Source: Pseudomonas sp. (GTDB lineage: Bacteria > Pseudomonadota > Gammaproteobacteria > Pseudomonadales > Pseudomonadaceae). From it: a stretch of DNA of 7,648 bases. Location of the stretch: NCBI GenBank assembly GCA_029240955.1, contig JARDZH010000072.1, positions 1-7,648 of the forward strand. The letters are read 5' to 3'. A program made the translations under genes and the position numbers. Below the pieces are notes generated by a model that did not search any database, had not been told where the DNA came from, and worked only from the letters and a program-made list of their open reading frames with translations. The first letter of the stretch is position 1, and each line of letters begins with the position of its first letter. This document shows positions 1 to 5,212 of this stretch, piece by piece.

Positions 1-1
1 C

Positions 2-238
2 CTGGTAGACAGCGAGATCACCGCAATCGGCAGCGCCAACCTCGACAACCGTTCGTTCCGGCTGAACTTCGAACTGATGCTGCTCACCGTCGACCCGGAG
101 TTTTCCAGCCAAGTGGAAGCCATGTTGATGGCCGACTTTGCCTTGGCACGCGAGATCTCCCTGCAGGAAAGCCGAGAGACGCGCCGCCTGCACCAATTGG
201 GCATGCGCGTAGCTCGGCTGATCTCACCCATTCTCTGA
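2..238 (+). CDS. Cardiolipin synthase, C-terminal 78 residues (5' end outside window)
   Basis: Cardiolipin synthases of the phospholipase D superfamily join phosphatidyl groups at the inner membrane to make cardiolipin. Only the last 78 codons are present, open from the left edge and ending at TGA 236-238. The fragment shows the end of the second HKD motif: the Asp (third visible residue) followed after six residues by GSAN, then [11 protein letters not shown]. The His and Lys of that motif lie just left of the window. The LNFE block and the terminal RLISPIL resemble the ClsA-type C-terminus (E. coli ClsA ends in a similar SPLL), so a ClsA-like enzyme is more likely than ClsB or ClsC, but the subtype cannot be settled from this piece. 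The gene converges on the cfa gene with six bases between the stop codons. Family assignment is firm; the exact paralogue is not. Confidence 0.88.
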   Translation: MVDSEITAIGSANLDNRSFRLNFELMLLTVDPEFSSQVEAMLMADFALAREISLQESRETRRLHQLGMRVARLISPIL

Positions 239-244
239 CCCGGA

Positions 245-1429
245 TCAGCGATACAGATCGGCACGGGTCAGCGGGAGTCCTGTGGAGCCATCTGCGTAGG
301 GCTTAACGGCAAGGATCTGATGGAGGTTTATCCAGCCCCGTGAGAAGGCGTAGGCACAACCTGCCAGATACAGCCGCCAGATGCGCAGGGTCTGTGCGGA
401 CACTAACGTGGCCGCTTCATCGAGCCTCGACTCCAGCCGACTGCTCCATTGCTCCAGAGTCCGTGCATAGTGCGGACGCAGGCTTTCGACGTCGACGATC
501 TCAAGACCCGCTTCGCTGATGTCAGCACTGATCATCGTCAAGTGCGGCAGCTCGCCATTGGGGAACACGTAACGATCGATGAACTCACCTGCTCCACGTC
601 CGACCGGTCGACCGTCTGTGTACTTGGCCGTGATCCCGTGATTCATCACCAGACCGCCTTCACGAACGGCGCCGAACAGTCGTTGGGAATAAAGCGCCAG
701 GTTGGCGTGCCCGACATGCTCGAACATACCGACGCTGACCACCTTGTCGAAGCGTCCGTCCTGAGGCAGGTCCCGGTAGTCCAGCAACTGAAGCTCCACC
801 TGAGTTTGCAGACCCTGCTCTTCAACCCGCTGCCGCGCCAGATCAAGCTGTCTGCGGCTCAGCGTAATGCCGAACACCTTTACGCCGAATTCTCTTGCCG
901 CATAACGCGCCAGCCCTCCCCAACCACAGCCGACGTCGAGCAGGTAATCGCCGGGTTGAAGCCGCAGCTTGCGACACAGGTGCTCGAACTTGTTCAGTTG
1001 CGCTTGCTCCAGAGACTCGTCGCCGCTCTTGAAGTAAGCGCAGGAATAAGCCATCTCCTGATCGAGCCATAGCTGATAGAACTCGTTGGACAAGTCGTAG
1101 TGGTAGGAAATGGACGCGGCGTCGGTGTCCTTGTCGTGATGCGTGCGGGACGGCAGAGCCGCGTCTTCTTCACTGACCAGCGCGTGGGTCAGCTCGTCGC
1201 AAACCCTGACGACTTCGCTGATCGAACCTTCCAGCTCAAGTCGGCCTTCTACAAACGCGCTGCCGAGCAGATCGAGACTCGGGTGGGTAAAATCCGAAAC
1301 CAGCCTAGGATCTTTCACCACGATGGTGACGCTGGGAGCCGGTCCCAGATCCATCTGATGCCCGTTCCAGAGCTTGAGCCGCAACGGCAGTTTGAGATCC
1401 CGAAGGGCTGGTGGAAGCTGCGCGATCAT
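245..1429 (-). CDS. cfa: Cyclopropane-fatty-acyl-phospholipid synthase (SAM-dependent)
   Basis: This enzyme transfers a methylene group from S-adenosylmethionine to cis double bonds of phospholipid acyl chains, typically at entry to stationary phase or under acid and osmotic stress. It works at the inner face of the cytoplasmic membrane. The 394-residue length fits the family (E. coli Cfa is 382). The N-terminal lipid-binding domain spans about residues 1-95 and the methyltransferase domain about 100-394. The SAM loop LLDVGCGWGG is at 163-172, and YHYDLSNEFY at 109-118 is the family signature. The bicarbonate-site residues known from E. coli and the mycobacterial CmaA enzymes are all present: Cys130 (AYSCAYF), Glu237 (GMFEHVG), His264 and Ile266 (NHGI), Tyr321 (HYARTL). 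FIDRYVFPNGELPH at 283-296 is also characteristic. The ATG at 1427-1429 has AAGGGG (1438-1443, minus strand) eight bases upstream. The gene is transcribed alone, divergent from opgD. It appears intact. Confidence 0.96.
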   Translation of the reverse strand: MIAQLPPALRDLKLPLRLKLWNGHQMDLGPAPSVTIVVKDPRLVSDFTHPSLDLLGSAFVEGRLELEGSISEVVRVCDELTHALVSEEDAALPSRTHHDKDTDAASISYHYDLSNEFYQLWLDQEMAYSCAYFKSGDESLEQAQLNKFEHLCRKLRLQPGDYLLDVGCGWGGLARYAAREFGVKVFGITLSRRQLDLARQRVEEQGLQTQVELQLLDYRDLPQDGRFDKVVSVGMFEHVGHANLALYSQRLFGAVREGGLVMNHGITAKYTDGRPVGRGAGEFIDRYVFPNGELPHLTMISADISEAGLEIVDVESLRPHYARTLEQWSSRLESRLDEAATLVSAQTLRIWRLYLAGCAYAFSRGWINLHQILAVKPYADGSTGLPLTRADLYR

Positions 1430-1460
1430 GTGAGTAACCCCTTATCCAGAAGCTGGAAAA

Positions 1461-1491
1461 AAGGGTAGTCCAAAAGCGGATTCCATCAGGA
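1461..1491 (-). promoter_or_regulatory. Candidate stationary-phase (RpoS-type) promoter of cfa
   Basis: Read on the minus strand, CTACCCTT (complement of 1461-1468) resembles the RpoS-favoured extended -10 element (CTAYACTT), with a poor -35 (TCCTGA at about 1486-1491), as is common for RpoS promoters. It would start a transcript near 1454, giving a leader of about 25 nt that just includes the AAGGGG ribosome site. cfa genes of enteric bacteria and Pseudomonas putida are known to be RpoS-dependent, which makes this reading reasonable. It rests on a short degenerate match only. Confidence 0.4.
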
Positions 1492-1915
1492 ACCGTCAGG
1501 CTGATGGCATGCTGGCAAACAAGATAGGGAATCGACAACGGGGAACGGCATAACCCACCGATTCAAGCCAACAACGTAGCCTGTATCTGGATCACCCTGA
1601 GTTGAAAGACTCCTATTTTGTAACAGAGTTCGTCGAACGACGTCCATGAAGATTGTCATCGCGCGCATCCGGACCAACGGAAGGCGCCGCAGCCCGGCAG
1701 CAAATGATTGCTGAATATTGCATCCGCCGGTGTGTGTTGAACCGCCGCAGAAAAGGCGCCAATGCTATCCCTCCAGCAGTCGCACGCGTGCAAGCCTTGC
1801 GGCATGCGGGTTCTAGCCCGACGGAAGTACTGTTCCAGAGCCGCCCTTCCCGGAATGAACCAGAAAATCCGTAGGATATAAGAGGCTGATCGCTGCTTTT
1901 TTTCAGGCTTTTTTC
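1470..1915. other. Divergent spacer between cfa and opgD, no supported gene
   Basis: About 450 bases lie between the two candidate promoters. Short open frames exist on both strands (a 73-codon one at 1653-1874 and a 22-codon one at 1646-1714, both +). None has a convincing ribosome site, a recognisable product or Pseudomonas-like codon use, so none is called. The only structure seen is a cluster of overlapping short palindromes at 1628-1642. No tRNA, terminator with T-tract or mobile-element end was recognised. A degraded gene or an unrecognised small RNA cannot be excluded. Confidence 0.5.
1628..1642. repeat. Nested short palindromes in the cfa-opgD spacer
   Basis: GTTCGTCGAAC (1628-1638; arms GTTCG/CGAAC around one base) overlaps CGTCGAACGACG (1631-1642; arms CGTCG/CGACG around AA). 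Overlapping dyads of this kind can be operators. No family of binding proteins is recognised, and the site is far from either candidate promoter (about 160 bases upstream of cfa's, 275 upstream of opgD's). Confidence 0.35.
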
Positions 1916-1942
1916 GAACCGCATCTCGTCTTTGTTATCTGT
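1916..1942 (+). promoter_or_regulatory. Candidate AlgU (sigma-E-type) promoter of opgD
   Basis: GAACCG (1916-1921), a 16-base spacer and TCTGT (1938-1942) match the ECF sigma-E/AlgU pattern GAACTT-N16/17-TCTGA at the strongly conserved GAAC and TCTG cores. Two T-tracts (1897-1903 and 1909-1914) sit just upstream and could act as UP-like A/T-rich DNA. Transcription would start around 1949, about 78 bases before the opgD ATG. AlgU is the Pseudomonas envelope and osmotic stress factor, which fits a periplasmic glucan gene. No better sigma-70 promoter was seen here. This is inferred by eye from a short motif. Confidence 0.42.
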
Positions 1943-2012
1943 TGTGGGTAGTTTGCGTTCGGCAAGGAGTGGTTGGCGCGCATTTTTCTGTGCAGGACGC
2001 ACAGCATTACTC

Positions 2013-2017
2013 AGAGG
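2013..2017 (+). promoter_or_regulatory. Ribosome binding site fixing the opgD start at 2027
   Basis: AGAGG lies nine bases before ATG 2027 and places the Tat signal at the extreme N-terminus, as in other OpgD proteins. A stronger AAGGAG at 1964-1969 sits only three bases before an in-frame TTG (1973), which would add 18 residues; that spacing is too short for efficient initiation. Confidence 0.7.
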
Positions 2018-2026
2018 CTTCACCTT

Positions 2027-3646
2027 ATGAATCGCAGGAATCTCCTGAAAGCGTCCATGGCGTTGGCGGCTTATAGCAGCGTGCCGGCCTCGGGGCTTTT
2101 CGCTGCGCGCGCACTTGCTGCGGCAGCCGACGGCGAAATCGAGCATTTCGACTTTGCAGCCTTGCAGGCGCATGCCAAGCAACTGGCGGGTCGAGGCTAC
2201 GTAAGCACCAAGCAGGTGCTTCCGCCTGTGTTGGCGGACATGACACCGCAACAGTTCAACGCCATTCGCTACGACCCGGCTCATTCGCTGTGGAAAGACG
2301 TTCAAGGTCAGCTGGACGTTCACTTCTTCCATGTGGGCATGGGCTTCAAAACGCCGGTACGGATGTACAGCGTCGATCCAAAGAACAAGCAGGCGCGCGA
2401 AGTCCACTTCCGTCATGACTTGTTCAATTACGAGAAAAGCGGAATAGACAAGAACCTGGTCAAGGGCGATCTGGGTTTTGCCGGCTTCAAGCTGTTCAAG
2501 GCACCTGAAATCGCAATCAACGACATCGTGTCTTTTCTGGGTGCAAGTTACTTCCGCGCCGTCGACAGCAACAAGCAATACGGTCTGTCCGCGCGCGGCC
2601 TGGCAATCGACAGCTATGCCAAGCGTCAGGAAGAGTTTCCGGATTTCACCAAGTTCTGGTTCGAAACACCTGAGAAGAATGCCACCCGCTTCGTGGTCTA
2701 CGCACTGCTCGACTCGCCAAGCGCAACCGGTGCCTACAAGTTCGATATCGACTGCCAGGCCGGTCAGGTCGTGATGGAGATCGACGCGCACGTCAACGCA
2801 CGCGTCGACATCCAGCAGTTGGGCATTTCGCCGATGACCAGCATGTTCAGCTGCGGCACGCACGAACGTCACATGTGCGACACCATTCATCCTCAGATTC
2901 ACGACTCCGATCGCCTGTCCATGTGGCGCGGCAACGGTGAGTGGATCTGCCGCCCGTTGAATAACCCGAAGAAACCTCAGTTCAGCGCCTTTTCCGATCA
3001 GGACCCCAAAGGGTTCGGTCTGGTCCAGAGCGACCACGAATTTTCGAGCTATCAGGACACGGTCGTCTGGTACAGCCGTCGTCCGAGCCTGTGGGTCGAG
3101 CCGACCACTCCTTGGGGCGAAGGTGAGGTCAGTCTGCTGGAGCTGCCGACCACCGGCGAGACCATGGACAACATTGTGGTCTTCTGGACACCTAAGAAAC
3201 CGGTCAAAGCCGGTGACTCCCTGAACTATGGCTACAAGCTGTTCTGGAGCCCTCTGCCGCCTGTCAGGACCCCGCTGGCGCAGATCCATGCCACGCGGTC
3301 GGGTATGGGCGGCTTCCTGGAAGGCTGGGCCCCGGGCGAGCATTACCCCAAGACCTGGGCGCGCCGCTTCGCCGTGGACTTCCATGGCGGTGGTCTGGAT
3401 CGCTTGCCTGAAGGCGTCGGTATCGAACCTGTGGTCAACGTCTCGCACGGCAAGGTTCAGGACTTCAACATTCTGGTGCTGCCGGACATCAAGGGCTACC
3501 GCGTTACCTTCGACTGGATACCGACCAGCGACTCGGTCGAGCCGGTGGAAATGCGCATGTTCATCCGCTCCCGCGACCGTACGCTGAGCGAAACCTGGCT
3601 GTACCAGTACTTCCCGCCTGCGCCGGACAAGCGCAAGTATCCCTGA
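2027..3646 (+). CDS. opgD: Periplasmic glucans biosynthesis protein D, OpgG/OpgD family
   Basis: OpgD acts in the periplasm on osmoregulated periplasmic glucans and sets their chain length or structure. The E. coli protein has been shown to be an endo-beta-1,2-glucanase (family GH186), so 'biosynthesis protein' describes the pathway and not the reaction. The product is 539 residues (E. coli OpgD is about 551). NRRNLLK at residues 2-8, followed by a moderately hydrophobic stretch and ARALA at about 27-31, is a Tat signal peptide with probable cleavage there; OpgD is a known Tat substrate. The family core fills the rest, with hallmark blocks [20 protein letters not shown] (from residue 292), [20 protein letters not shown] and C-terminal [15 protein letters not shown]. 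The E. coli catalytic pair as I recall it (Asp300, Asp388) would fall on Asp293 and Asp381 here, both with the same offset of seven. The start is ATG 2027. No opgH is nearby. Intact, monocistronic by layout. Confidence 0.95.
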   Translation: MNRRNLLKASMALAAYSSVPASGLFAARALAAAADGEIEHFDFAALQAHAKQLAGRGYVSTKQVLPPVLADMTPQQFNAIRYDPAHSLWKDVQGQLDVHFFHVGMGFKTPVRMYSVDPKNKQAREVHFRHDLFNYEKSGIDKNLVKGDLGFAGFKLFKAPEIAINDIVSFLGASYFRAVDSNKQYGLSARGLAIDSYAKRQEEFPDFTKFWFETPEKNATRFVVYALLDSPSATGAYKFDIDCQAGQVVMEIDAHVNARVDIQQLGISPMTSMFSCGTHERHMCDTIHPQIHDSDRLSMWRGNGEWICRPLNNPKKPQFSAFSDQDPKGFGLVQSDHEFSSYQDTVVWYSRRPSLWVEPTTPWGEGEVSLLELPTTGETMDNIVVFWTPKKPVKAGDSLNYGYKLFWSPLPPVRTPLAQIHATRSGMGGFLEGWAPGEHYPKTWARRFAVDFHGGGLDRLPEGVGIEPVVNVSHGKVQDFNILVLPDIKGYRVTFDWIPTSDSVEPVEMRMFIRSRDRTLSETWLYQYFPPAPDKRKYP

Positions 3647-3655
3647 CAGGGACTG

Positions 3656-3689
3656 GTGATTGTTCCCTCCGCGTAGGGGGAACAATCAC
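3656..3689 (+). terminator. Strong hairpin after opgD, without a T-tract
   Basis: GTGATTGTTCCCTC (3656-3669), loop CGCGTA, GGGGGAACAATCAC (3676-3689): 14 pairs, one of them T.G. It starts 9 bases after the opgD stop, so it should end or protect the opgD transcript. No run of T follows on either strand, so it is not a textbook intrinsic terminator. It may act with Rho, as a 3'-end stabiliser, or as a leaky terminator. Confidence 0.65.
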
Positions 3690-3704
3690 GCCCAACAACT
3701 AATT

Positions 3705-3723
3705 CTGTCGAAATAATTGACAG
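3705..3723. repeat. Inverted repeat overlapping the -35 box, possible operator
   Basis: CTGTC (3705-3709) and GACAG (3719-3723) are 5-base arms around a 9-base A/T-rich centre, with one further symmetric A/T pair inside. The right arm shares GACA with the -35 hexamer at 3717-3722, so a bound repressor would block RNA polymerase. The binding protein is unknown and the arms are short. Confidence 0.4.
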
Positions 3724-3748
3724 GTTACCCAACAGCGGCTGATATATC
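3717..3748 (+). promoter_or_regulatory. Candidate sigma-70 promoter of the exopolysaccharide operon
   Basis: A perfect TTGACA at 3717-3722 is followed after 17-18 bases by an A/T-rich TGATATATC (3740-3748) that can serve as -10, though no register gives a close TATAAT match (TGATAT or GATATA, three of six). Transcription would begin around 3752, giving an untranslated leader of about 137 bases before the polymerase gene. It lies downstream of the opgD hairpin, so it could drive the operon independently. Confidence 0.5.
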
Positions 3749-3760
3749 CCCAGTCACGCC

Positions 3761-3779
3761 GTTGCGAGCATTCGCTCCA
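3761..3779 (+). repeat. Short imperfect dyad resembling a degenerate Pseudomonas REP half
   Basis: GTTGCGAGCATTCGCTCCA contains GCGAGC...TTCGCTCC, reminiscent of the GCGAGC-GCTCGCTCC core of REP elements in fluorescent pseudomonads, but lacking central bases. Possible pairings are GCGA/TCGC or GAGC/GCTC, only four pairs each. It sits in the leader just after the predicted transcription start. It may be coincidental. Confidence 0.25.
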
Positions 3780-3834
3780 GACCTCTCTCCCTATCCTGGC
3801 TCATCCCCGAATCGACTCATTTCGTGCAGTCGGT

Positions 3835-3848
3835 GGGCGGTAGCTTTG
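3835..3848 (+). promoter_or_regulatory. ops/JUMPstart-like element in the polysaccharide leader
   Basis: GGGCGGTAGC (3835-3844) is identical to the core of the enteric ops element (GGCGGTAGCGTG within the JUMPstart leader of O-antigen, capsule and LPS operons), on the sense strand, 44 bases before the first gene's ATG. In enterics the element, exposed on the non-template strand of a paused RNA polymerase, recruits the NusG paralogue RfaH, which suppresses premature termination along long operons. Here the three bases after the 9-base core are TTT instead of GTG, so the pause end of the element differs. This 9-mer occurs nowhere else in the window on either strand; the 8-mer GGCGGTAG recurs once, antisense, inside the hydrolase gene. 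Function is inferred. Confidence 0.5.
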
Positions 3849-3874
3849 TCCGTTAGAAACCCCTGACGCTATTC

Positions 3875-3880
3875 AGAAGG
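3875..3880 (+). promoter_or_regulatory. Ribosome binding site of the polymerase gene
   Basis: AGAAGG lies eight bases before ATG 3889. A second in-frame ATG at 3934 (residue 16) has only GGCGAG twelve bases upstream, so the first start is preferred; the extra 15 residues are polar and would form the cytoplasmic N-terminus. Confidence 0.6.
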
Positions 3881-3888
3881 CAGACATC

Positions 3889-5202
3889 ATGGAGTTGAAT
3901 CCTGCGAACAGTGGCGGCGAGAAATCGTCGATCATGTCTTTCGACAAGTCGACCGCAGCGTTATGGGTCGCGATTGGCCTGCTGGTGGTCGAGACTTTTT
4001 CCGGCGCGCTGCGCTTCTATTTCGACAAGGCAGGCCTCGGCCCGCTGCTTTACTTGCCCAAAGTCGGATGCGTGTTGCTGTTCGCTCTGGAACTGCTCAC
4101 CTACAAAGCTGGCCGACTGTTCTGGGTATTCATAGTGGTATGGCTGCTTTCCGGTCTGCTCGCCATGCTGCATGGGGCCAGCCTGTCCAACCTGGCCTTC
4201 AGCCTGTTTGCGTTAAGCCCGCTGGTGTTTGGCGTGGTCTGCAGCCAGCACTTGCTCTACCGCAAAAAAGCGCTCTGCTGGGCGATGGGACTGTGTCTGG
4301 CGGCTTCGCTCGTGGGCCTGGCTCTGGACAAGTACAGCGTCGTGCCCTGGAAAGGTTACAGCTACCTGGTAGGCGAGACGCAGCTCAGCGCCAATACGTC
4401 CTGGAGCGCCGACGAGGAGGACCGGGTCGCAGGGTTCGCGCGCGTTTCCAACGTGCTCTCGATTCTGATCGCGCTCTACACCATTTACCTGCTCACGTTC
4501 ATGCGTTCGACGCTGGCCAAAATCGTTCTGAGCGCGGTCGCGATGTATGCAATTGTGCTGACCACCAGTAAAGCGCCAGCCGCCGCCTTCGCGCTGACCA
4601 TGGGTCTGCTGTTCATCCAGCGGATGACGTGGACCTGCCGGGTTCTATGTGTGGTCGTCGTCGCGTTCGGGTTGCTGCTGCCGGTACTGGGCCTGATGTA
4701 CGACTTCGATATGCGCACGGTCAGCGAAGGCGGCAGTTCGCTCGCTTCGCTGTACGACCGCCTCAATAACACCTGGCCGCGACTCGTCGATGCCATGAAC
4801 GTCAGAGGCTGGAGCGTCATGGGTGCCGGGTTCGGAATGGTCGGCAGCACCGTGGCGATCTTCCCGATGCCCGGCGGAGAGATTCTGCTGGGCGCCGACA
4901 ACAGCGCGGTTTATCTGTGGGCCATGCTCGGCGTGGTCGGCGTGCTGCTATATGTGCTCCAAGTGCCCATGCTATTCAACCTGATCAATGACGAGTCGAA
5001 AATTGGACGCATGTTGCTGGCGAGCGGCTTCTGCTGGTGCCTCATCAGCTGGACCACGGACATGTTCGAAGTGGCGGTCGCGAATCTGTTCATCGGTCTG
5101 GCGATTGGTTACGTGATCGCGGCCCAGCGCCTCGAAGACACCTCGCAGGCCCGGCCCCGAGAATTGAAACTGAGCCCTCTTCCCGCTCCTGCCGCCTACT
5201 GA
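3889..5202 (+). CDS. Wzy-like polysaccharide polymerase, multi-spanning membrane protein (PslJ-type)
   Basis: Wzy polymerases join lipid-linked repeat units on the periplasmic side of the inner membrane. The 437-residue product has about 11-12 hydrophobic helices, near residues 23-41, 52-71, 77-95, 100-118, 127-146, 186-204, 207-225, 229-245, 250-270, 337-363, 374-390 and 393-412. Two longer soluble loops lie at about 147-185 and 271-336, and the C-terminal tail is Pro-rich. Family-like features: TTSKAP at 225-230 after a helix, the basic RLNNTWPR at 291-298, GAGFG at 312-316 in the large loop, and DNSAVYLWAMLG at 337-348, which corresponds to the (D/H)N-x-x-L segment starting the late helix of Wzy and WaaL proteins. 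It is the first gene of the operon, ten bases before the hydrolase gene. An O-antigen ligase-like role is possible because the folds are shared. The PslJ comparison rests on topology and neighbours, not alignment. Confidence 0.75.
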   Translation: MELNPANSGGEKSSIMSFDKSTAALWVAIGLLVVETFSGALRFYFDKAGLGPLLYLPKVGCVLLFALELLTYKAGRLFWVFIVVWLLSGLLAMLHGASLSNLAFSLFALSPLVFGVVCSQHLLYRKKALCWAMGLCLAASLVGLALDKYSVVPWKGYSYLVGETQLSANTSWSADEEDRVAGFARVSNVLSILIALYTIYLLTFMRSTLAKIVLSAVAMYAIVLTTSKAPAAAFALTMGLLFIQRMTWTCRVLCVVVVAFGLLLPVLGLMYDFDMRTVSEGGSSLASLYDRLNNTWPRLVDAMNVRGWSVMGAGFGMVGSTVAIFPMPGGEILLGADNSAVYLWAMLGVVGVLLYVLQVPMLFNLINDESKIGRMLLASGFCWCLISWTTDMFEVAVANLFIGLAIGYVIAAQRLEDTSQARPRELKLSPLPAPAAY

Positions 5203-5205
5203 GGA
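5200..5205 (+). promoter_or_regulatory. Shine-Dalgarno overlapping the polymerase stop codon
   Basis: TGAGGA contains both the TGA stop of the polymerase gene (5200-5202) and the ribosome site of the hydrolase gene, seven bases before its ATG at 5213. Terminating ribosomes can reinitiate directly, so the two proteins are probably translationally coupled. Confidence 0.75.
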
Positions 5206-5212
5206 CCGCTCT

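Noticed and set aside
449..1072. 207-codon plus-strand open frame inside cfa
   Set aside because: Shadow of cfa, whose catalytic residues are all intact on the other strand.
1646..1714. 22-codon small frame (ATG 1646) in the cfa-opgD spacer
   Set aside because: No Shine-Dalgarno sequence in front, and such short frames are expected by chance.
1653..1874. 73-codon plus-strand frame in the same spacer
   Set aside because: Arg/Pro/Ala-rich low-information translation, no ribosome site, no recognisable family.
1973..1990. Possible sigma-54 promoter (TTGGCGCGCATTTTTCT)
   Set aside because: The GG is not followed by GC at the required ten-base spacing.
3640..3652. TCCCTGACAGGGA dyad over the opgD stop codon
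   Set aside because: Six-base arms around a single base cannot fold as an RNA hairpin at full length, and the bases are largely fixed by coding; no role assigned.
1613..3685. 690-codon open frame on the minus strand covering all of opgD
   Set aside because: The plus strand encodes an unmistakable OpgD with full family motifs. The antisense frame is a by-product of GC-rich codon choice, has no recognisable domain and extends into noncoding DNA.
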